Below are positions 42,509 to 49,970 of a DNA stretch of 64,000 bases, one piece after another. The notes below the pieces were generated by a model. The model made no database searches. It was not told the DNA's origin and saw nothing but the letters and a program-made list of their open reading frames with translations. Within the stretch, counting starts at the first letter, position 1. Each line of letters opens with the position of its first letter. The position numbers and the translations under genes are program-made. Source of the DNA: JAXLYX01 sp046351215 (GTDB lineage: Bacteria > Myxococcota_A > Polyangia > Polyangiales > Houyiibacteriaceae); assembly GCA_046351215.1 (NCBI GenBank), contig JAXLYX010000007.1:62001-126000 (forward strand), in the 5' to 3' direction.

Positions 42509-44619
42509 GGCGTCCCCCCGGGGGCCGGCGTCTCCGACGGCGCGCCGCTGGGGCCCGAAAGCGCCTCGACGTAGCGCGTGGCCTGGGCGCTTCGGGGACC
42601 CGACGGGTATCGATCGAGGTACCTCTGATAGCTGCGCTGAGCCTCGCCCATGCGTCCGAGCGCGCGATAGGCGTCGCCCAGGTGGAAGCAGGCCTCGGCG
42701 TATCCTGATTGACACGCCGACGAGAGCTGCTGGACCGCGCCGGCCAGGGATCCCGAGCGGAGGAGGACCTCCCCGAGCCCCGCCTGGGCCTCGGGGGACG
42801 AGGGGCGAGCGGCGAGAGCGGCCTCGAACTGACTCCGCGCCCGCGCGAGATCGCCGCGACGCGCGAGATCCTCGCCGCGCCGGACGAGCGTCGAGTAGTC
42901 GCCTCCCGTGGCGGTCGCCGCCGGACCCCCCGCGGTCGAGGGCTCGAGCGCGGTTCGGTCCGTGGCGGGGGGGGGAGCCCCGGGGGGACGCGCGGGCACC
43001 GGCGCGGGGACCCCGCCGGCGTCGGCGACGGCCGCATCCGGGACCGCCTGCTCCATGCGCACCAGCAGGGTTCGCGCGGGGTCGTGGTCGGGATGGTCGG
43101 CGAGCACGCGATGGACCTCGGCGAGGGCTCCGTCGCGGTCGCCCGCCGCGAGCTTGGCCCGAGCGAGGAGGAGGCGGCACCGGATGCATGCCGGCTGCAC
43201 GCCGACGGCCCGCTCCGCCTCGGGGAGCGCGGCCGCGAGGTCTCCCTCGCGCTCGTCGGCCGAGAGGAGCGCATCGACGTAGATCGGATCGGCGTTGGTC
43301 GCGGGGGCGAGCCGCACCGAACGATCGAGATCGGCGCGGGCGGCGGTCAACTCGCCGAGCATGCGGCGCGCGTCCGCCGAGGCGACGTAGGGTGCGGCTT
43401 CGTCGCCGTGGAGACCGACGGCGCGCTGGGCGTACCGGAAGGCTTCTTCCGCGTGCTCTCGCGCGAGCCGACGCAGCTGCGAGGCCCGCGTCGCACGGTT
43501 CCGGTTCTCCTGGTCGCGGGCGTCCTCGTCGAGCGCGTCGAAGAGGAGGAGCTGGGCCCAGTACGCGTGCGCTCGCGACAGGTCGACGAGCGGCCGCATC
43601 GCGGAGGGCTCGCGTCGGTGCGCCGCGAGGAAGGCCTCGGCCGCGAGGCGATAGCCATCCGTGGTGTCACGCTCGATCAGCGACGCTCCATTCGCGAGCG
43701 GGGCTTCGGCCGCTTCCGGACCGACGCCGGCCGTCCGCGCGATCCGCGACCACTGGCTGGCCACGGCGAGCAGGAGCGCGGCGACGACCGCGATGCCGAT
43801 CCATGCGCCGCGCTTGCCGCGGCTCGGCGGCGGCGGACGTTCGTCGTCCTCGTCGACGCGCAGGAGGCTCTTGCGGTCGGGCTCGAACGGGCGCTCCGGA
43901 GCCGGCGTCGGCTCGAGTCGGGGCGCGCGGCGGGCCAGCAAGGTGGTCGGCACCTCGTCGAGCATCAGCGAGGGATCGATGGGCGGCGGACCGAGCGGCG
44001 GAATCGGACCGACGCCCACGAGCGTCGAGGACGCGGCCGGCGGCGGGGCCGCATGCGCGGCGCTGCCACCGGCCGGCTTCACCAGCAGGGCCGTCGGATG
44101 GTCCGAGATCGGACCGCCGCTCGCCGACGAGGCCGCGCCGCCGTTCGTTCCCACGCCGAGGAGCGTGCCGCCCGAGCGTGCGTGCGCGTGCGGATTGCGC
44201 GGCGCGGGAGGAGGCGCGGGCGGCGGAGGCCGACTCGAGATCGGGCGCGGCGTGTCGATGTGCCCCGGGGGCGAGTGGAGCGAGAGCTCCCGTCCTCGCT
44301 GGCGCCTCGCGCGGGCCGCGGCGAAGTGCGGGCTCAGCTCCGGCACGTCGCCGAGGGCGCGCCACGGCTCGCCGGAGCGCGTGATCTCGTCGTCCTCCGA
44401 GAGCAGGCCGTGCTCGATCCGCTGCTGCACGTCCTCGAGCGTCGAGAGGGTCTCGACGGTCCCGTCCTGCCGACGAACGTCCCACGGCACGGCGGAGCCC
44501 GGACGATGGACCTTGAACAGATGGCCGCACTGGGTGCACTTCACCGTCGTGCCGCGCTCCGACACGAGGTTCTCGTCGAACACGTACTCCGTGCGGCAGC
44601 GTTCGCAGGTGACGTCCAC
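42505..44619 (-). CDS. MJ0042 zinc-ribbon / GYF_2 / TPR membrane protein
   Basis: 704 residues from the GTG at 44619. An MJ0042-type zinc ribbon opens the protein (CERCRTEYVFDENLVSERG then CTQCGHLF). A GYF_2-like domain follows (DGTVETLSTLEDVQQRIEHGLLSEDDEITR). Pro/Ala-rich sequence leads to one transmembrane helix near 300 (AWIGIAVVAALLLAVASQW). The extracytoplasmic part is TPR (ADARRMLGELTAARADLDRSVRLAP; AQAGLGEVLLRSGSLAGAVQQL; CFHLGDAYRALGRMGEAQRSY). The layout recurs in Myxococcota proteins of unknown role. Its stop overlaps the sppA start, so it may work with SppA. Longer frames upstream overlap deoC. Confidence 0.8.
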   Translation of the reverse strand: MDVTCERCRTEYVFDENLVSERGTTVKCTQCGHLFKVHRPGSAVPWDVRRQDGTVETLSTLEDVQQRIEHGLLSEDDEITRSGEPWRALGDVPELSPHFAAARARRQRGRELSLHSPPGHIDTPRPISSRPPPPAPPPAPRNPHAHARSGGTLLGVGTNGGAASSASGGPISDHPTALLVKPAGGSAAHAAPPPAASSTLVGVGPIPPLGPPPIDPSLMLDEVPTTLLARRAPRLEPTPAPERPFEPDRKSLLRVDEDDERPPPPSRGKRGAWIGIAVVAALLLAVASQWSRIARTAGVGPEAAEAPLANGASLIERDTTDGYRLAAEAFLAAHRREPSAMRPLVDLSRAHAYWAQLLLFDALDEDARDQENRNRATRASQLRRLAREHAEEAFRYAQRAVGLHGDEAAPYVASADARRMLGELTAARADLDRSVRLAPATNADPIYVDALLSADEREGDLAAALPEAERAVGVQPACIRCRLLLARAKLAAGDRDGALAEVHRVLADHPDHDPARTLLVRMEQAVPDAAVADAGGVPAPVPARPPGAPPPATDRTALEPSTAGGPAATATGGDYSTLVRRGEDLARRGDLARARSQFEAALAARPSSPEAQAGLGEVLLRSGSLAGAVQQLSSACQSGYAEACFHLGDAYRALGRMGEAQRSYQRYLDRYPSGPRSAQATRYVEALSGPSGAPSETPAPGGTP

Positions 44620-44717
44620 GGGACGGCGAGGGTAACCGACACCGACTCCGAAGTCGAAACGTGCTTTGCATCCGGCGCGGATGACGCCGTGACGGCGAGG
44701 TGGTAGGGTGCCCCGCC

Positions 44718-45401
44718 GTGCAGACCCGGATCGCCGAGGCCATCGAGCACACACTGCTCACGCCGGACGCCACCCTGAGCGCGATCGACGCCCTCTGCGA
44801 CGAGGCGATGCGTCACCGGTTCGCGGGGGTCTGCATCCCCTCGGCCCACGTGGCGCGAGCCGCGTCGCGGATGGCTCGCTCGAACGTGCGCGTGGTCACG
44901 GTCGTCGGCTATCCGCTCGGCTGCGTGGTCACGGAGGCGAAGGTCGCCGAGACCCGGGCGGCCATCGCCCTCGGCGCCCACGAGCTCGACGTCGTGATGC
45001 ATCTCGGCGCGCTCAAGGACGGGGACGACGCGGCCGTGTTGGCCGATCTGACCGCGGTCGTCGTCGCGGCCGAGGGCCGTCCCGTCAAGGTGATCCTCGA
45101 GACCGGCCTCCTCTCGGACGCGGAGAAAGTCCGCGGAGCGGAGCTGTCGGTGGCGGCCGGGGCCGCCTACGTGAAGACCTGCACCGGGTTCCCGGGACGC
45201 GGCACCGCTACCGTCGAGGACGTGCGGCTCCTGTCGGAGACCGTGGCCGGCCGAGCACGCGTGAAGGCGTCGGGCGGCATCCGTACGCGCGAGGACGCGC
45301 TGCGCCTCCTCGCGGCCGGCGCCACGCGCCTCGGGACGTCCAGCGGCCCCCGGCTCGTGGCCGGCGAGCCGTCCCCGAGCAGCATCCCACCGAGCTACTG
45401 A
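44718..45401 (+). CDS. deoC: Deoxyribose-phosphate aldolase
   Basis: About 227 residues. The class I aldolase signature is complete: AEAIEHTLLTPDAT, the Asp of GAHELDVVMHLGALK, the Schiff-base Lys in AAYVKTCTGFPGRG and the Lys in RVKASGGIRTRED. It splits 2-deoxyribose-5-phosphate into acetaldehyde and glyceraldehyde-3-phosphate. The start may be GTG 44718 or GTG 44700; neither has a strong ribosome site. The following gene starts 11 bp after the stop. Confidence 0.93.
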   Translation: MQTRIAEAIEHTLLTPDATLSAIDALCDEAMRHRFAGVCIPSAHVARAASRMARSNVRVVTVVGYPLGCVVTEAKVAETRAAIALGAHELDVVMHLGALKDGDDAAVLADLTAVVVAAEGRPVKVILETGLLSDAEKVRGAELSVAAGAAYVKTCTGFPGRGTATVEDVRLLSETVAGRARVKASGGIRTREDALRLLAAGATRLGTSSGPRLVAGEPSPSSIPPSY

Positions 45402-45412
45402 GGAAGGAAACG

Positions 45413-46054
45413 ATGAGCGTCGTCGCCGTCACCGATGCAACGTTCGAGACCGAGGTCCTGCGCAGCCCGCTGCCGGTGTTGGTCGACCTCTACGCGGACT
45501 GGTGTCAGCCCTGCAAGGCCATCGCGCCGATCGTCGAGGAGCTCTCGAAGGAATTCGCGGGGAAGGTGAAGTTCGCGAAGGTCGACGTGGAGCGCAGCCC
45601 GCGCGTCGCGGCTTCGTTCCGCGTCCAGTCGATCCCGATGCTCGTGCTCATCCACGAGCAGCAGCTCGTGAACCACCACGTCGGAGCCATCGACAAGAAG
45701 GGCCTCCTGGCGATGCTGGAGCCCGTGCTCCCGCAGGAGGCCTCGCAGCTCGAGCCGAAGCAGCTCGCGCAGCTGCTCGCCCAGCGACGTGTGGTGCCCG
45801 TCGACGTGCGCGACGAGCGTTCGTTCGGTCGATTCCGGATCCCCGGCGCCGTGAACGTTCCCGCCGAGCAGGTGCTCGAGCGCGCGAGCGAGCTCGTTCC
45901 CGCGGACGGACGGCTGCGCGTGCTCTACGGTCGCTCGGAGGATCCGGCGAAGGATCTCGCGAAGCAGCTCGGCGACAAGGGCATCGAGGTCGGCTTCCTC
46001 GCCGGCGGCTTCCTCCATTGGGAAGCGGACGGGAACGAGGTCGAGCGAGGGTGA
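45413..46054 (+). CDS. Thioredoxin-rhodanese fusion (rhodanese part lacks the catalytic Cys)
   Basis: 213 residues with a strong GGAAGG ribosome site. Residues 1 to about 105 form thioredoxin with the redox pair in DLYADWCQPCKAIAPIV (WCQPC rather than WCGPC) and the cis-Pro loop VQSIPMLVLI. Residues about 115-213 form a rhodanese-like domain (VVPVDVRDERSFGRFRIPGAVNVPAEQV and the closing LAGGFLHWEADG), but the active loop reads LYGRSED where a Cys is expected. The thioredoxin part is probably an active thiol-disulphide reductase; the rhodanese part probably binds only. It lies between deoC and an unknown gene with which it overlaps. Confidence 0.88.
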   Translation: MSVVAVTDATFETEVLRSPLPVLVDLYADWCQPCKAIAPIVEELSKEFAGKVKFAKVDVERSPRVAASFRVQSIPMLVLIHEQQLVNHHVGAIDKKGLLAMLEPVLPQEASQLEPKQLAQLLAQRRVVPVDVRDERSFGRFRIPGAVNVPAEQVLERASELVPADGRLRVLYGRSEDPAKDLAKQLGDKGIEVGFLAGGFLHWEADGNEVERG

Positions 46055-46620
46055 GCCTCCGGCTGCCGATCGCGGACGCTCCACGCCCGGACACGGCCTT
46101 GGCGACCGACGGCGTGCGCCCCGCCGTCCCAGGGCTCGTCCTCTCCGTGGTCCCTGCCGGCGGCCTCGAATCGGCCCTCGCCTTCGCGGAGCACCTGGTC
46201 CGGGCGCTCCGCGTCGGGGGGCTCGTGCCGGACGCCTGGATCGTCGAGCGTGCACCGCTCGGTCGGAGCGGCGCGTCCGCCGAGGCGGGTGGGGCCCTCG
46301 CGACGAGGCTGACCTCCGCTGGGGCCGAGAAGGTCGTGGCCGTCGACGTCGACGCGACCGAAGCCTCCCGGCTACGCGCGGCCCTCCTCGCCGCGGGGGC
46401 GACGCCCCTCGTGGTGGTCGGCGCGGACGTCCCGCTCGTGGTCGAGCCGACTCTCACCCTGGCCGTCACGCTGGGGCGCCCTCCCACGACGTGGAGCGCC
46501 TCCGTGCGCGCCTCGCGTCCGACGTGGGACGGCGAGGTGGTCGAGCCCCGCTCCGAGCTCGCTCGGGGGGTCGCTTCCGCCGCCCTCGGGCGCCGCGAGC
46601 CCCCCCTTCGGCGAGGGTGA
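46051..46620 (+). CDS. Unknown protein coupled to the thioredoxin-rhodanese gene
   Basis: 189 residues starting at a GTG that overlaps the TGA of the preceding gene (GTGA). The core looks like a Rossmann-type alpha/beta sheet: GLVLSVVPAGGLESALAFAEHLVRAL, AEKVVAVDVDATEASRLRAALLAAGATPLVVVGADVPL. There are no clear catalytic motifs or nucleotide-binding loop, and I do not recognise the family. The coding pattern and tight overlap support a real gene. Confidence 0.6.
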   Translation: MSLRLPIADAPRPDTALATDGVRPAVPGLVLSVVPAGGLESALAFAEHLVRALRVGGLVPDAWIVERAPLGRSGASAEAGGALATRLTSAGAEKVVAVDVDATEASRLRAALLAAGATPLVVVGADVPLVVEPTLTLAVTLGRPPTTWSASVRASRPTWDGEVVEPRSELARGVASAALGRREPPLRRG

Positions 46621-46685
46621 GCCGTCGCGACGGGGGCGCCGGGAGACCTCCCCGGCGAGTGAATCGGCGTTCAGCAGTTCCTGCC

Positions 46686-46714
46686 TTGTCCGGGAACGAT
46701 CCCGAGGCTAGTAA
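46686..46714 (+). promoter_or_regulatory. Probable promoter of the citrate synthase gene
   Basis: TTGTCC and TAGTAA are separated by 17 bp and lie about 60 bp before the ATG. Confidence 0.45.
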
Positions 46715-46776
46715 CTCACCGCTTCGGGCCGGGGCCCAGACCGCCGGCCGTGATCACGAAGTCCGAGGGTACGACA

Positions 46777-47922
46777 ATGGCGAATGCACCCGAGTACTCG
46801 CCCGGCCTGGCCGGGGTTCCCGCCGCGCGCACCAGCGTGTGCTACCTCGACGGCTCCGTCGGCAAGCTCCAGTACCGCGGCTACCCGATCGAGGTGCTCG
46901 CGGAGAACTGCACGTTCGAAGAGGTGGCCTACCTCCTCCTCTACGGAGAGCTCCCGAACGCGCAGCAGCTCGCCAAGTTCGACCACGAGCTCCGTCAGGT
47001 CCGGAAGGTGAAGTTCCGGATCGTCGACGTCCTCAAGACGCTGCCCGAGAGCGGCCATCCGATGGATGCGCTCACCGTCGCCGTCGCGGCGATGGGCATG
47101 TTCTACAAGGGCGACCACGTGAAGGACCTCGAGTTCCGGCGTCTCTCCGCGATCCGCCTCATCGCGAAGCTGCCGACCATCGTGGCCGCGTGGCACCGAA
47201 TCCGCCGCGGCGACGAGCCGATCGCGCCGAATCCGGATCTCTCGCATGCGGCGAACTTCCTCTACATGCTCGAGGGCGAGGTCCCGACGCAGACGGAAGC
47301 GCGCATCATGGACGTCGCGCTCATCCTCCACGCCGAGCACTCGATGAACGCGTCGACGTTCGCGGCGCGCGTGACGGGCTCGACGCTCGCGGATCCCTAC
47401 GCGGTCGTCGCCTCGGCGGTGGGCGCGCTCGCCGGGCCGCTCCACGGCGGCGCCAACGAAGAGGTCCTCGCGATGCTCCGCGCGCTGCCGGAGACCACGC
47501 CCGAGGGCATCCGCCGCTGGGCCGAGGATCGCCTCGCGCGCAAGGACAAGATCATGGGCTTCGGCCACCGCGAGTACAAGGTGAAGGACCCGCGGGCGAA
47601 CTGTCTCCAGACCCTCGCCGTGAAGCTCTTCGACGAGCGCGGCTCGACCCCGATCTACGCGGTGGCCGTCGAGCTCGAGAAGCAGATGGCCGACCTCGTC
47701 GGCGCGAAGGGCATCTACCCGAACGTCGACTTCTACAGCGGCATCGTCTACGAGAAGCTCGGCATCCCGATCGACCTGTTCACGCCGGTCTTCGCCATCG
47801 CGCGCGTCGCGGGCTGGCTGGCGCACCTGCTCGAGCAGCTCGAGGACAACCGCATCTTCCGCCCGAACCAGATCTGGACGGGGACCGAGGACCGCGCGTT
47901 CGTCCCGATGAACAAGCGCTGA
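46777..47922 (+). CDS. gltA: Citrate synthase
   Basis: 381 residues, the short form seen in many bacteria, like PrpC-type enzymes. Motifs include the first catalytic His in AGPLHGGANEEVLAML, the second in MGFGHREYKVKDPRA, and the Asp in YPNVDFYSGIVYEKLG. It condenses oxaloacetate and acetyl-CoA. A 2-methylcitrate synthase role cannot be excluded from sequence, but no prp genes are near. The ATG at 46777 is preferred to the GTG 46750 because MANAPEYSPGLAGV matches the expected start. It is monocistronic with a terminator behind. Confidence 0.92.
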   Translation: MANAPEYSPGLAGVPAARTSVCYLDGSVGKLQYRGYPIEVLAENCTFEEVAYLLLYGELPNAQQLAKFDHELRQVRKVKFRIVDVLKTLPESGHPMDALTVAVAAMGMFYKGDHVKDLEFRRLSAIRLIAKLPTIVAAWHRIRRGDEPIAPNPDLSHAANFLYMLEGEVPTQTEARIMDVALILHAEHSMNASTFAARVTGSTLADPYAVVASAVGALAGPLHGGANEEVLAMLRALPETTPEGIRRWAEDRLARKDKIMGFGHREYKVKDPRANCLQTLAVKLFDERGSTPIYAVAVELEKQMADLVGAKGIYPNVDFYSGIVYEKLGIPIDLFTPVFAIARVAGWLAHLLEQLEDNRIFRPNQIWTGTEDRAFVPMNKR

Positions 47923-47947
47923 GCGAGCGGCTCGCCGCTCCTTCGCA

Positions 47948-47974
47948 ACGCCCCGCGCCGACCGGCCGGGGCGT
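47948..47974 (+). terminator. Terminator of gltA
   Basis: ACGCCCCG pairs with CGGGGCGT around an 11-nt loop, followed by CTTCGTT, between two convergent genes. Confidence 0.7.
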
Positions 47975-47992
47975 CTTCGTTCCGTCGCCGCT

Positions 47993-49120
47993 TCAGGGAC
48001 GGCCCACGCAGCGCGGCAGCACGCCGTTCGCGTCCGGAGGCATGCGGAATCGAAGGCGGTCCGCGGTTCCCGGCGTCGCGTGGAGCACGCAGTCCGGACC
48101 GACGATCACCGCTTCGGCGTGGAACGGGAGCTGGGCGAGGAGCGCGAGGCCCCGTTCGACTCCGAGCACGAAGACGGCCGTCGACAGAGCGTCGGCGTGG
48201 ATGCCGTCGCGCGTGATCAGCGTGACCGAGAGGGCCCCTCGGGACGGAAGGCCCGTGCGCGTGTCGATGATGTGGTGGATGCGCTGGCCGGCCGGGTCGA
48301 AGTAGAAGTGCTCGTAGTCGCCCGACGTGGAGATCGACACGTCGCTCGCCTCGAGGAAGGCGAAGTACTCCTCGGGCTCGCGGGGATGCTGGATCCCGAC
48401 GCGCCAAGGGCGGTCGCCCCTCATGCCGTGGACCTGCACCTGGCCACCGCCGAAGAGCATGTAGCTCCGGATGCCGGCCGCCTCGAGGATGCTTCCCGCG
48501 CGATCGAGGGCGTACCCCTTGGCGATGCCGCCCGTGCCGATCTGCATCCCTCGGCGCCGCAGGTAGACGGTGCCGGCCGTCTCGTCGAGCACGATGTCCC
48601 GATAGCTCACGAAGCGGAGGCGCCGCCGGATCTCCCGTGGATCGGGATCGTCGTGGGAGCCCGGACCGAAGTCGTAGAGCCCGCGAAGCGCGGCCCACGA
48701 GAGATCGAAGGCGCCCTGGCTCTCGCGCGACGTCTCGAGCCCCGCGCGCACCACCTCGAGCGTGTCCGCCCCGATCGCGACGGGATGGTCGCCGGCGGCC
48801 GTGTTGATGGCCGAGATCTCGCTCGTCGGACGCCACTCCGAGAGCACGTCCTCGAGGCGGGCGATCTCGTCGAAGGCGGCCGCGATCGCGGGCTCGGCGA
48901 CGTCCTCGGGCGCGTCGACCTGGATCGAGAAGACGGTCCCCATGATCTGGCGGTTGCGCCCGAAGAGGGGGCGCGGCGCCGCCGGCGTCTCGGTGCGACC
49001 GCCGGCTCGCGGACGGGCGCGTGTCTCGGACCCCGACGGGGCATCGTCGCCATGCGCTCCGCATCCGGGCGAGAGCAGGACGAGCGAGCAAGCGACGAAG
49101 GCGAGGGCGCGGCGGACCAT
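47993..49120 (-). CDS. apbE: FAD:protein FMN transferase ApbE (lipoprotein)
   Basis: 375 residues. A lipoprotein signal (AFVACSLVLLSPGC, Cys about 20) places it on the periplasmic side. The ApbE core shows QIMGTVFSIQVDAP, DLSWAALRGLYDFGP, QIGTGGIAKGYALDRA, LFGGGQVQVHG and the Mg/FAD-binding HHIIDTRTGLPSRG plus HADALSTAVFVLG. It attaches FMN covalently to threonines of flavoproteins such as the NQR/RNF subunits, none of which is in the window. It is divergent from a DUF4159 gene. Confidence 0.92.
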   Translation of the reverse strand: MVRRALAFVACSLVLLSPGCGAHGDDAPSGSETRARPRAGGRTETPAAPRPLFGRNRQIMGTVFSIQVDAPEDVAEPAIAAAFDEIARLEDVLSEWRPTSEISAINTAAGDHPVAIGADTLEVVRAGLETSRESQGAFDLSWAALRGLYDFGPGSHDDPDPREIRRRLRFVSYRDIVLDETAGTVYLRRRGMQIGTGGIAKGYALDRAGSILEAAGIRSYMLFGGGQVQVHGMRGDRPWRVGIQHPREPEEYFAFLEASDVSISTSGDYEHFYFDPAGQRIHHIIDTRTGLPSRGALSVTLITRDGIHADALSTAVFVLGVERGLALLAQLPFHAEAVIVGPDCVLHATPGTADRLRFRMPPDANGVLPRCVGRP

Positions 49121-49196
49121 CGGGCCGAACTCTCCGGGCGGAATAAGGTCGCGTCAACCCGCGCACCGGCCCATCGGATGGTACGCTCCGCCGCGC

Positions 49197-49970
49197 ATGC
49201 GGTTCCGCTCCCACGCAAGCCGGCTCGCAGCGGTCTTCGTCCTGCTCGTGCCGCTCTTCGTCCCCGTCCGAGGCGGAGCGATCGGGGAGGCCACGGCGAT
49301 CGAAGTCCGCGGGGCCTACTTCGGCTCGATGGGCGATCCGCGGCCCCTCGCGCGGAGCCGCATCGCCTGGGCGCTCCGGACGCGAACGAGCGTGGAGGCC
49401 CGGCTCGCGACGACGCGCGTCCGCTTCGACGACCCGTCGATCTTCGATTCGCCCCTGCTCGTCGTCGCGGGAGAGGGCGCCTTCCCCGCACCGACCGAAG
49501 CCGAGGTGCTCGGCCTGCGTCGCTTCGTGGAGCTCGGCGGCTTCGTGCTCTTCGACGACGCGCGACCCGACGACCCCGGCTTCGCGAGCTCGGTGCGCGC
49601 GGTGCTGGCGCGAGCGTTCCCGTCGTGGCCGCTCCGCACGGTCTCGTCGCGCCACACGATCTACCGGAGCTTCTATCTCGTGCCGCGTCCCATCGGCCGC
49701 ATCGAGGGGCCCGACACGGTAGACGGCCTCGAGCGTGACGGGCGCCTCGCCGTGGTCCTCACGCACCACGACGTCGGAGGCGCCGTCTCGCGCGACAACC
49801 TCGGCACGTACACCTTCGACCTCGTGGGGGGAGGCGAGGCCCAGCGCGAGCTGGCCATGCGCTTCGCGGTGAACCTCGTGATGTACGCCCTCTGTCTCGA
49901 CTACAAGGACGACCAGGTGCACGCGCCCTTCCTGATGCGGCGGCGCCCGGAGAGCGTGCCGACGCCATGA
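49197..49970 (+). CDS. DUF4159 family secreted protein
   Basis: 257 residues with an N-terminal signal peptide (ASRLAAVFVLLVPLFVPVRGGA). The body matches the DUF4159 pattern: FDSPLLVVAGEGAFPAPTEAEVLGLRRFVELGGFVLFDDA, then HTIYRSFYLV and a C-terminal block (ELAMRFAVNLVMYALCLDYKDDQVHAPF). The fold resembles a glutamine-amidotransferase-like sheet without a catalytic Cys. These proteins usually sit in aerotolerance-type (Bat/MoxR) clusters. Here only one partner follows, overlapping by ATGA. Confidence 0.82.
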   Translation: MRFRSHASRLAAVFVLLVPLFVPVRGGAIGEATAIEVRGAYFGSMGDPRPLARSRIAWALRTRTSVEARLATTRVRFDDPSIFDSPLLVVAGEGAFPAPTEAEVLGLRRFVELGGFVLFDDARPDDPGFASSVRAVLARAFPSWPLRTVSSRHTIYRSFYLVPRPIGRIEGPDTVDGLERDGRLAVVLTHHDVGGAVSRDNLGTYTFDLVGGGEAQRELAMRFAVNLVMYALCLDYKDDQVHAPFLMRRRPESVPTP

